A DNA stretch of 20,031 bases from positions 1 to 20,031 of the forward strand of contig JBHJMP010000538.1 of assembly GCA_043381765.1 (NCBI GenBank), written 5' to 3'. Source of the DNA: Collodictyon triciliatum (Eukaryota; CRuMs). The notes below the pieces were generated by a model. The model ran no database searches, was not told the origin of the DNA, and saw nothing but the letters and a program-made list of their open reading frames with translations. This document shows, piece by piece, positions 1-13,587 of this stretch. The position numbers and the translations under genes are program-made. Each line of letters starts with the position of its first letter. The stretch's first letter is position 1.

Positions 1-52
<52 letters not shown>

Positions 53-62
53 CACACACACA
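1..62. repeat. (CA)n microsatellite
   Basis: The window opens inside a CA dinucleotide run with a single CG interruption near base 45. It lies downstream of the minus-strand Roco gene and has no coding content. The run is cut by the window edge, so its true length is unknown. Confidence 0.95.
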
Positions 63-117
63 CCTTGGGTAAGCAATAGCAGTCCATCAAGTGCAAATAA
101 ACCTACTCTACACATCC

Positions 118-144
118 TTTTTTTTTTTTTTTTTTTTTTTTTTA

Positions 145-177
<33 letters not shown>
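118..177. repeat. two poly(T) tracts
   Basis: T runs at 118-143 and 150-177 are separated by a short ATAAAA-type spacer. Together with the CA run they make up most of the first 180 bases. From 178 to 484 I see AT-rich non-coding DNA that includes the 3' flank of the Roco gene. Confidence 0.9.
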
Positions 178-421
178 CGTTAACAGACATATTTTTGCCT
201 TAGGCTCTGGTTGGTGAATAGCTCGTAACTTTTCCTCACGTTGATTCACGCTGAATCACCCTTACGTATTTTTATGAATAATTTTATCCACTTATATATT
301 ACAATTGTTATAAGTCTTCTTTATTTTTTTTTAAAAAAAAAAAGCATGTCTACATGCACTTTTAAAAAAGAAACAACAGTATGTAGCCTATAAGTTCTTC
401 TATGCCTTAAAAAGGCGTTTG

Positions 422-431
422 TTTATTTATT
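422..431 (-). promoter_or_regulatory. polyadenylation signal of the Roco gene
   Basis: On the minus strand two overlapping AATAAA hexamers lie about 55-60 bases beyond the Roco stop codon (485-487), a suitable place for a poly(A) signal. The assignment is inferred from motif and position only; the hexamer is common in AT-rich DNA. Confidence 0.4.
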
Positions 432-484
432 TTTCCTCCCTAGTTTTATCAATTCCATAAAGCATCCCAAGATTAGTGATGGCT

Positions 485-3400
485 TCAAACTGGGGTATTG
501 TCGGTCTGGTATGTCATCAGTGGATGCGATAGAATGGACTGAAGCAAAGATATCCAAGAAAGCTGCTCGCTCTTTGTCTCTACCTATATTTCAAAAGTTT
601 GTGTATACTTCAATTAGCGAAAGATGTTTCGGCCATATGCTTTCCATGACAGTATTACATAACGAGAAACAATTCCCTGCAAAGTTGGTGCGAAATGGAA
701 TAGGACAAATATGAATACTTTGATAAAGTATAGCTTTCCGTGGATGTGTAAACTAAATCCAAACATATTATCTCCCGTCTCCCACATCATCACCTTTTCA
801 TATGAACATATATGTCGTTAGAATGCATTTATCTTCATTCGAATAAAGAAATAAACAAACATTTCAGTTTTCCTATGTTCATAAATGATGAGAAATAAAA
901 AAAAAATTGTGTGTGCCTTTGTGCATAGACACCTGTATAATATATCAAAAGAAAAAAAAAAGGGGGATTGGTAAATATTAGTAAAATACGAGAAAGTTTA
1001 TGACCTTGAAATTGGTGTCTAGATTAATGCATCCTGTTTCTTCCTGCATAGTCATGTCCTTATACCTGACAAGCTGTTTTGTGTCTCTGTTCAGGACAAA
1101 GTATCGCTTTTCCCAACCTTTGTAAAAGTTTTTTGTTCGGTAGTGCACTTTCCCTTGAAGCCTTGGGATGGATAATGACAGGCCTTTGTCTGATATCGCC
1201 AGTTTTCTGCATTTCGAACACATGAATCGCTTATTCGTAGAAAACAACGTGTACTCTTCCAAGTATTCCTTCCATGAAGACGGTAAATCTAGGGTATTTA
1301 TGAATAGCACAAATTCAGGAACCAAAGATGCCTGGTAATTCACAGGACTTTGCTTCAATTGGTGGTAAACTCTGGCCTCCTTTTCAGATGCAGCGACATC
1401 GGACGGAGCAAATCGTCTCGTAAATTCATCCAATATATTATTCATATATTTTGCGATAATCCCACTCCCTTCCAGCATCACAGATGATATACGGTATCCA
1501 GGATGCGCAGTGCGATGACAGCCATGCGGGCTTTCGCAAAGCAGATGCACAGTTATGGTATTTTGCGATGAAGATGACAAAGATTGAGGCGAGGGGATGG
1601 GTAATTGGGAGAAAGAACGAGATGACTGATAAAGCCTTAACTGTGACGGAGAACTTGGAGGAGAGCTTGGGGGAGAGCTTGAAGGGGACGTTGGAGAGGA
1701 CCCTGGAGATTGATGCACATGAGGGTTGTACGATGAGTATCCACTGACCATCTCGACTTGCAGCATCGACGGAACTGCTTTTAGGATTACAGGACGCATC
1801 ACCGTCCTTGAACGAAGCAAGGCAGGATATCCTCGACCTTGCCAAATGGCTATATCGTGTGATTTTTGCTCAACAGAACAATGGAATTCGGTCGCTTCCG
1901 TTTTGACCAACTCTTGATACGACACTGAGCCACATTTTGATATAACACCATGGCCAACAAAACATTTCGGACACATGATTTTGCGACTTGTAATGATTAC
2001 GCCTTCAAATATTTGTATAGAAGACTGAATTCGAGGTAGAAGATGGCCCAAACATTTCAATGAGTTGTCTCCAAATTTTGTTCTGACGTAAATAGTCATT
2101 TTGTTATCATCTATTCGTGCGTGCAAGTAGGCACGACACGGCATAACTTGCTCGTCCTCTTTGAACAGAAAGTCCCCGACATAGTGATTGCCACTGTAAA
2201 ATGTGGCCGACTCTGAATACAAATCACGCGGAGTCTCCTTGTAAAGCACACATATTAATTGAGCAAAGAGAGCTTTTGGAAAAAGGTTAAAAGTTAGCTC
2301 ACATGTGATTTGTGATGATACATCGTCCCCTGGGAGAAGAGACCAGACTTCTGGGGTAGGAACACCAGGGGCAAGGAGGGAAGGGAAAACTTGAAAACGT
2401 TTGTCGTGGGTTTGAAAAGAAAACCGGTATAATTGAAACAAATCAAACACATCATTCACGTATCCTGGGACATACATTTCAAGATGTTGTACGATATCAT
2501 TATTGGAACAAACGCCAAAGCCTCTGGATTTTTGAATAAACTGGATCAACACGTAGCATATGTGCATTAAGAAGCGAGGGCAACATGTCACTGTGCCCGA
2601 CAACCCAGCTTTCTGACTCCAAATAATGGATCCATTTTCTCGAAGGAAGAGGAGGACAGAGTCCACTTTAGTGGTTTTAGAGATACTTTGTACGAGATCT
2701 TGGAACTCTGTATAAGAGTAAATAGGAAACGTTGCGGAACGAGCACGATTTGCGGCAAGTTCTCTGGCTTCCAAATAGACAACAGGGATAACTTGCTGAG
2801 TACTGGGAAGGTGAGCAATAGCAGTTCCAATCAAATCTCGTAGGTGTGCAATCTTTCTGCCAGTCTCATTGCTTACAAAGACATCTGCAATAAGAACAAA
2901 CTTGTCTCGAAACGGGGATACAATCTCACGTAGATCAGCCACTTCCTGGAGTCGCACAGTTTCATTCCGAAGACGTGGGTGATCACAGTTTGTCCCAACC
3001 ACAATCACCTGTGTACCAGAAACAACAGATGCTACCATGGTGGCCCAAGATGCGAGGCAGGACTTTTTGACACCTTTCCCCATGTCATACACCAAAAGCA
3101 CCACATTGCCGGGTGATAAAAACTGGGTGTAGATTGATTGCAGCTCTAATTGGCCACTAAAGTCCCATGCATCCGTCTCTACCTCGTCACCACCCATCGT
3201 TATTCTCAGAGGAAACGTGTAGGTCTTAAAACCAAACGTGGGCCGGCGCTTCATCTTACATGTGCTCTTGAAAGCCTCTTTTGTGTTAATGAGGGATTTA
3301 ATCAGTGTTGTTTTGCCGCAAGCAATATCTCCAAACACGAGGACACGAGCACGAGGCCAGGAAACAGTTTCGTTTTGTGTTATTCGAAGGTATGTCATGA

Positions 3401-3931
3401 TTGATTCCAGTCCTTTTTGGCATATTTGAGTAGGGGGGAACGATATAGGGTTTCCTGATATGTTGCATTGCGAAAGGTTACTTAGACTTCCAAAAGACAA
3501 TGGAAGCTTGGTTACCTGTGCAGAGGAAAATATATAAATAAAGGGGATGACGAGAATGTTTGTAATGATGGATACGATAAAATGACATTTCCATGGACAA
3601 ATAATCCATATCAATGTAGTTGTAACTTTTGAATATGAGTTAATAAAGAAAACTGATAAAATGAGACAAAAGAATAATAGATGAAAAAATGACTGAATGT
3701 GTACATAGATAAAAAAAAAACAGTTAAATGGATGATAGATAAATCAAAATTACAAGATTCGAAGAAATATCAAGCAAACGGAGATTTGACAACAGTCCTA
3801 TGCTCTCTGGTAGTTTAGAAATCTTTTATAAACATAGGTAACCATTAGCGTAATCACGTAAACCTGAATGGGACATAAATGGATGATAGTAACGAAAGCA
3901 GTACTGAACAAAAGGAAACAAGGCAAAGGAA

Positions 3932-4020
<89 letters not shown>

Positions 4021-7000
4021 ACAAGAAAAGGGGAAAGCCAAATAAACATAAAAACAGAAAAACAGAAAAACAGAAAAACAGAAAAACAGAAAAACAGAAA
4101 AACAGAAAAAGAAAAAAAGAAAAAAAGAAAAAGAAGGATGAACCTGATTCCGAGACAGATCTAGGGACGTTATTTGAGTCATTTTTAGGACGGGGTTTGG
4201 GATGATTTCCCATTCCATACTATGAAAAGTTAGGGATAATGTTGAGGGGTCAAAGTTTTCCCAAAAATCTATGATTGGCTGAGGTATGGGATTATTGGAC
4301 AAATTGATATCCAGTTTACGAAAGATTCCACTGCATTCTGGTGATTCAGTAATCTAGAATTTCCGTGATGATGAATAATGAGCGATTAAGACAAACGATT
4401 TTCATGATGGGATTAAGAAATGAGTCAGGAGGTTTAACTGTCAAAGACTCATGCCGTTTGCAGATTAAGAAAAAAAATTAAACTAGATATAGGAAGGGTA
4501 TATGAATATTGGGCAAAACCTGATTATATGACACGTCTATGTAAGATAAGTTTGTAAGAGAGCTAATCCAATGCGGTATTTTATGGATCTAAAATAATTT
4601 TCGACACAAGTATACAATATGTCATTTTTCAGATTTTTTGAAGCGTATTTTTTTTGTATAGCTTGTAATTAACGTTACCTGATTATGTGAAAGTCGGAGG
4701 TCACACAAGCTGTACATTTCAGAGACGAATTCGGGGATTTCACTTATCTGTGTTACAATGAGACTATGTGTTAGACAAAGAGATATACATATAAACAATT
4801 GTTGATATACCATATTGTTGGCCATATCAATCATCCACAGAGCTGGTAACTTAGAAACAGCAAAAGGTAGTTCTGTCATGCGGCTATCATTCAATTGAAG
4901 GCTTCGTTCCAAAAGATTGAAGGATGACCAAACTGCTCCTTCAAGCGGATCAAGACTCAGATCATTCAAGTTCAAGCACTTGAGTTGAGTCATGGTATTC
5001 ATCCGAGGAATATTTGATATCTTACGCATCAATTTAAATATAAAATTCAATCCATCAGTAGGATGTACAAATTAAAAAAAAAAGTGAAATCTTGGGAAAT
5101 AAATTCATGATCGTAACATATAATCATAATCATACTTTTAGTCGGGATAAGTAAGCAATCGTAATTGTAATAATATAGCTACGATGAAAGCAAATAAGAT
5201 CATACGGGATTATTTGAGCAATCAAGAATGCAAAGGTTTGTCATGTTTGTCATAAAATCCGGTATTTCAATCAGCTGTTATAAATTATTTTGAGTCACGA
5301 TTCAAATTATATATAAAGTTGTGTTGTATGATGATAACATTCGTTTTACCATATTTGATGAAATATTCAACGACGATAAGGGAAATTTCGTAATAAATGA
5401 CGGCAAACTCGAAATCTGTTGCATAATTTCTTTCAAAATTGATAGGTTTGCACAAATAATTCATTTAAAATAACATATGGTGGTTAATGTTTTTATAGCG
5501 AAAAAATATCGTGATATCACCAATTTTAGGCAGGGTCAACTATCACAATTTTGAAAATAATTGACCAACTAGTTAATTCACCCTATTTCCTGAGAAATTT
5601 ATATCTTTAAGCTCACGGACGACGTAAAGCTCCGGATATATATGTTCGATTCCTCGAGATACGATCGATATCGAATCTTTTGTGGTGTTCACAGTTGAAC
5701 AAACAATTTTTATAAATTCGGACAAGGGATTGCCCTCCACTAATAATACACTCATTTTTGTCAAAGGAGATATTTCTGGTATAGAGCTTATCTATTAATT
5801 TATACGTATCATTAATTAACTTATTGGAGTCTAATGCATTGATTTTCATACGTATGGCAAAAAAAAAAATTCTTTGAAATTACCAAATTGTAGGATATAT
5901 CGAGGCTTTGCAGATTTGTCAGCATATTAATTTCCTCTGGAATCTCTTCAATCTGTAATATTTTTTTTTATTAAAGAGTGATATAATGGTTATTATCAAT
6001 ATGATGGACAAAAAAAGAGCTTCAAAATTGTTGGGCACCGCTTGATTTGATAAATGATAAATTAAAATATCTGCTTCCTCAAATAAATGTACCTTATTGT
6101 TCGATATATTGAACACTGCAAGTTCTCGAATGTGGTTAATCGCCGTAGGAATGAAAAAAATCTATAAAAACACGTCGATCAATTTTTAGAAAACTCAGCA
6201 TAAATTTTCCCTTTTTAGCAGTATATAATATATAACCGATAATCATCTAACGTTCGAAATGAAAGTAGCAGAAACAATTTTAATACCTCATTATGGGACA
6301 AATCAAGAGTCTTGATTGTTGAGAGCAAGAAAAAATCCAATGGCAGAGAATTGATCTGATGGTAATAGCGATGCAATATTTAGTTTTATTACTTAAATAT
6401 ATCTGCTGTTATATTTTTGGCAATATATTCAATCACATATTTCCATATTTATTTACCAAATTGTGAGAGAGTGATATGTATGTCAATCCTTGAAGTTCAG
6501 GTATCAGTTTTTCCAACGACCGAACCATTTTCCTGTCCCATAACCCAATCTTTGGATCGATTAGATGAAGACGACGAAGTTCCATATTATTTTGGTAACA
6601 TGGAAGACCAGTAATGCTTTTGATAATACTATGAATCTAATATCAAATTAAAGTTGGCTTAAGGATTTTCGATTGGTATTTGCAAGCACAGGATTTTCAC
6701 TTTCATGCTGATTTTAAACATTTGAATACACTATATTCATTTCTTTTATTTAAAATAATATTTTCATGACACAGCCATCTAATAAGGCGTATAAGGACAA
6801 CTTGTATTATCATTTTGTTTTCTGCAGGAGAATAGTGATACATTTATAGCCAAAAAAAAAACTGCACCAAGCTTTTCAGATCACTTACAGGATTTCCAGT
6901 TATTCGTAGCTTTCTTAGGTTCTTCATAGAAGTTATAGATTCAGGCAACTCGAAAATCTGAAAGAATAGCGTTACAAATTTATATAGAAATATTTAAAAT

Positions 7001-7372
7001 GGCAAGTTCATTGGGGTTCTATAACTGAGATTCCATAAACTGAAGACAATATACCTCATTAAAATGCAATTCAAGCTCAAAAAGTGACTGAAGAACAGAA
7101 ATATTGTAGGGAATCAGCTTCAGCTTTAGATAGTGTAACGATAATTGGTCATTAAGAAATATTGAATTGATTAATATTCCGACCTACTCATATGTAACGC
7201 ACATACAATAATAATTATTTACATTGGTATACGGCTACATCCTGGGTAAAAATTCTTACTTTATTTGATGCCACAGATAGTCTTTCCAGATTAACCAAAC
7301 TCAAAATTACATCTGGGAACGTTGAAAGCTGACCATATTTGCAAAGAAATAAGTAATTTTGATAGTATGACA

Positions 7373-7403
<31 letters not shown>

Positions 7404-7976
7404 CATACATACATACATACATACATACATACATACATACATACATACATACATACATACATACATACATNNNNNNNNNNNNNNNNNNNNNNNNNNNNNN
7501 NNNNNNNNNNNNNNNNNNNNNNNNNNNNNNNNNNNNNNNNNNNNNNNNNNNNNNNNNNNNNNNNNNNNNNACATACATACATACATACATACATACATAC
7601 ATACATACATACATACATACATACATACATACATACATACATACATACATACATACATACATACATAGGCACACATCATGCCAATAGGAATTTAACTTGC
7701 AAAAAAAAATGAGATGAATACGTAGTGGTGCTCCAAATACAGATTCCGCAAAGCTGACAGGAAGACGAGCTGTGGAGGAACTACAGCAATGGTCGGTTCA
7801 GAAGGGCTCAAGTATTCGGCTCTTTGGAGATGATGAAAGCTGCTGTAGCCGCTCCACTCTAGCAGTTCCTTGAAGCGCTGGTTATTTTCCTCCTCCTCCG
7901 GATCTATCTCACAAGACTCTGCCTCGAGGAGATATTCGTCCTCCCACTCCGTAAGACTCTCACTAGGAGAGTCCAT
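485..7976 (-). CDS. Roco-family protein: LRR array - Roc GTPase - COR - PH
   Basis: A large Ras-like G-protein of the Roco family, probably a cytosolic or membrane-associated signalling switch. Reconstructed exons in transcription order: 7976-7722, 7328-7260, 7123-7055, 6957-6889, 6636-6457, 6355-6287, 6161-6093, 5952-5884, 5791-5582, 5415-5350, 5274-5206, 5020-4811, 4747-4679, 4588-4520, 4353-4144, 3822-3754, 3515-1005, 793-719, 583-485. They total 4506 bases (about 1501 residues), and every intron is phase 0. Residues 1-70 are acidic, and LRRs run from about 70 to 630. The Roc domain has P-loop GDIACGKT (about 669-676), DFSG (about 725) and TNCD in place of NKxD. COR follows, then a Pro/Ser-rich linker and two CxxC motifs. 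The PH domain is split over the last three exons and ends with a Trp in LSWISLL. No kinase domain is visible. The start at 7976 is the first ATG in frame; an upstream exon hidden beyond the 8237-8974 gap cannot be excluded. Exon edges are manual predictions. Confidence 0.88.
583..1166 (-). other. PH domain of the Roco protein, split by two introns
   Basis: The end of the large exon gives a PH-like beginning: GKVHYRTKNF, then KGWEKRYFVLN, then a GCINL strand. Exon 793-719 adds FGFSLHIHGKLYFIK, and exon 583-485 adds SEQLSWISLLQ with the invariant C-terminal helix Trp. The strand order and the Trp are diagnostic of a pleckstrin homology fold. It suggests phosphoinositide or protein binding at membranes. 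The lipid-binding Lys/Arg residues of the first loop (HYRTKNFYKGWEKR) are plentiful. Confidence 0.75.
3933..4018. repeat. poly(A) tract, about 86 bases, in a Roco intron
   Basis: An uninterrupted A run on the plus strand, so poly(T) in the Roco pre-mRNA. It lies in the intron between the exons 4353-4144 and 3822-3754. Length is probably unstable and may be mis-sized in the assembly. Confidence 0.95.
4050..4107. repeat. (AAAAACAG)n minisatellite
   Basis: About seven copies of an 8-base unit sit beside the poly(A) run in the same Roco intron. In the sense strand of the gene this reads CTGTTTTT, extending the pyrimidine-rich stretch upstream of the acceptor. Confidence 0.9.
7375..7667. repeat. 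(ACAT)n array with assembly gap
   Basis: A perfect tetranucleotide array lies on both sides of a 100-base N block (7471-7570). It fills most of the first Roco intron. The fixed-size N block inside an identical repeat suggests a collapsed array of unknown real length. Confidence 0.95.
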
Positions 7977-8012
7977 CCGTATGTCCAGGTGAGGGAAGTA
8001 TGGCGCCTGCAA

Positions 8013-8236
8013 ACCTAGCCTCCCTTCCTGGCAGGGTGAGGTGAGGAGACCGCATTGTTAGTTATGAAGCTTTTGGGATCACTTTTGTTCCGGGCACACG
8101 GTGCGCTTGATAGTAAAGAAAATCACCTCTGTTCCGTTCGACACAAGAAGGTTCTTTATTTTATTTTTTTTGTTTAGTTTTTGGTTTTTTGGTTTTTTTT
8201 GTTTTTTTTTGGTTTTTTTTGGTTTTTTTTGGTTTT
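8013..8236. other. 5' flank of the Roco gene, ending in a T/G-rich repeat
   Basis: From 8013 to about 8155 there is mixed sequence with no supported exon. From about 8156 to 8236 it becomes a GGTTTTTTTT-type repeat that runs into the gap. A candidate acceptor (TTTGCAG on the minus strand, just above 8010) would allow an extra upstream Roco exon, but none can be seen. Confidence 0.5.
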
Positions 8237-8974
8237 NNNNNNNNNNNNNNNNNNNNNNNNNNNNNNNNNNNNNNNNNNNNNNNNNNNNNNNNNNNNNNNN
8301 NNNNNNNNNNNNNNNNNNNNNNNNNNNNNNNNNNNNNNNNNNNNNNNNNNNNNNNNNNNNNNNNNNNNNNNNNNNNNNNNNNNNNNNNNNNNNNNNNNNN
8401 NNNNNNNNNNNNNNNNNNNNNNNNNNNNNNNNNNNNNNNNNNNNNNNNNNNNNNNNNNNNNNNNNNNNNNNNNNNNNNNNNNNNNNNNNNNNNNNNNNNN
8501 NNNNNNNNNNNNNNNNNNNNNNNNNNNNNNNNNNNNNNNNNNNNNNNNNNNNNNNNNNNNNNNNNNNNNNNNNNNNNNNNNNNNNNNNNNNNNNNNNNNN
8601 NNNNNNNNNNNNNNNNNNNNNNNNNNNNNNNNNNNNNNNNNNNNNNNNNNNNNNNNNNNNNNNNNNNNNNNNNNNNNNNNNNNNNNNNNNNNNNNNNNNN
8701 NNNNNNNNNNNNNNNNNNNNNNNNNNNNNNNNNNNNNNNNNNNNNNNNNNNNNNNNNNNNNNNNNNNNNNNNNNNNNNNNNNNNNNNNNNNNNNNNNNNN
8801 NNNNNNNNNNNNNNNNNNNNNNNNNNNNNNNNNNNNNNNNNNNNNNNNNNNNNNNNNNNNNNNNNNNNNNNNNNNNNNNNNNNNNNNNNNNNNNNNNNNN
8901 NNNNNNNNNNNNNNNNNNNNNNNNNNNNNNNNNNNNNNNNNNNNNNNNNNNNNNNNNNNNNNNNNNNNNNNNNN
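8237..8974. other. assembly gap, 738 N
   Basis: Unsequenced. Unlike the three 100-base gaps this length looks like an estimated size. It separates the divergent Roco and succinyl-CoA ligase genes and could hold a 5' exon or promoter of the Roco gene. Confidence 0.99.
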
Positions 8975-9635
8975 AAGGTAATTTATGAACACTTATTACA
9001 CAGAATACTTACAATATTTTAGAAGACAATGGCAGGCCACAGGCAATCACACAAATTTACGTCACGATAAATCACTGTGGTATTTGGCAGACCGATCGCC
9101 ACAATCAACATCTGATCTTCGATGCGAAATCGGGCGTTTAACGCTATGCAATATCGAAAAACTCAACACAACGCCGCCAGCGAGTTGAAATAAGTCGTAG
9201 ATGGTTGAGGTTGCGTGAGCGTCTGGTTTCTTGTGGAGATCGCGGCTCTCAAGTACAGCGGGGTTCCGATCGGGCCGCTCTTTCTTGTAGTCGGACGGAG
9301 TTTGAAGCTTTGGGTGAGTGGCGAAGGCAACTGTCCAAGAAAGACAGCCACTGGGTCAGCTGAACTGCAGCCTAAAGCGTGTGTTAAAAGAGAGGGAGGG
9401 GGTATATAGGTTATGGGAGACTCTTTCCTTCCTTCCCTTTTTTTTTTGGTCAGAGTTACAGAGTTAATCCTCCACAAACGAGGCTGTCGGCTTTCTTGGC
9501 AGTTTGGTGGGGCCAGTGCCACTTGTTCTTTTCTTTTATTTCGGAGAGGCATAATTATTTATCCCATGCTTCCTGTATTCAGTTAATACATTATCTGAAA
9601 ACGTCAACAACAAATAGTTAAAAGACGCTTTTGGA
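8975..9635. other. intergenic region upstream of succinyl-CoA ligase, with an unassigned open stretch
   Basis: This stretch is more GC-balanced than most non-coding DNA here. A 73-codon stretch on the plus strand (9142-9363) stays open and is Arg/Ser-rich but has no in-frame ATG. The opposite strand is open for about 129 codons over 9163-9552. I recognise neither product. A TATATA sequence at about 9403-9408 could be a TATA element for the gene starting near 9636, but this is weak. It may be promoter and 5' UTR DNA, an unrecognised exon, or a decayed gene. Confidence 0.35.
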
Positions 9636-13216
<3,581 letters not shown>

Positions 13217-13518
13217 ACAGAGCCACACACCCCGCCCTGGACTACCGGAAACATTCCATAAAAGGAAAATGACGACATTTCCCATTCTCCACTTTAGTCT
13301 AACAAAAAAAACTCAACCCAGGTAGTTATAGACTCTCCATTCTTCGGTTAGGCTGTTTGATCACACAATCCGCCACGTGGTATTTTTTCCTCATCCACTT
13401 CTGCAGCCGAACACACCGCGCCCAAGCCACTAATCAAAGAGAGATAGAGACAGAAAAAGAGAGGGAAACAAAGCTAACTTATGACCTGATAAACCGTGCC
13501 CTAAAGCGAAGCGAAGAG
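13217..13518. other. intergenic: 3' end of SUCLG2-like gene and promoter of the secreted-protein gene
   Basis: About 300 bases between two plus-strand genes, holding an A8 run near 13304 and a purine-rich stretch (about 13435-13470) just before the next start. No further gene is seen. Confidence 0.6.
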
Positions 13519-13587
13519 ATGCGTCCCTCTGTTCTATTTGTTGCCCTTGTATCCGCGGCCTTCCTTGTTGCGCCGCTCGTCGCTGCT
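13519..13587 (+). other. signal peptide of the secreted protein
   Basis: MRPS is followed by about 17 apolar residues and an Ala-rich end (VAAA) just before the Ser tract, which fits a signal-peptidase site near residue 23 or 24. The start is the first in-frame ATG. Confidence 0.8.

Larger units (their letters stand above)
3516..7721 (-). other. modular LRR exon array of the Roco gene
   Basis: Fifteen exons lie between the N-terminal exon and the Roc exon. Ten are exactly 69 bases (23 residues), one is 66, three are exactly 210 (70 residues) and one is 180. Each 69-base exon encodes one repeat of the form I-x-x-I/L-P-x-x-I-x-x-L-x-x-L-x-x-L-x-I-S-x-N, and the intron falls right after the conserved Asn region. 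The 210-base exons split as about 23+26+21 residues. The introns hold simple repeats (ACAT array, poly(A), AAAAACAG) and otherwise AT-rich DNA with no recognisable genes. Confidence 0.85.

Noticed and set aside
511-714. 67-codon plus-strand frame
   Set aside because: It overlaps the final Roco exon on the minus strand (SEQLSWISLLQ, then stop) and has no recognisable content.
3868-4302. Poly-Lys and poly-Phe frames
   Set aside because: They are translations of the poly(A) and AAAAACAG repeats in an intron.
7375-7667. Regular array considered as a CRISPR or centromere-type satellite
   Set aside because: It is a plain 4-base microsatellite with no spacers and no long unit, in an intron.
8101-9022. 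Long frames crossing the large gap
   Set aside because: They consist almost entirely of N and T/G-rich repeat.
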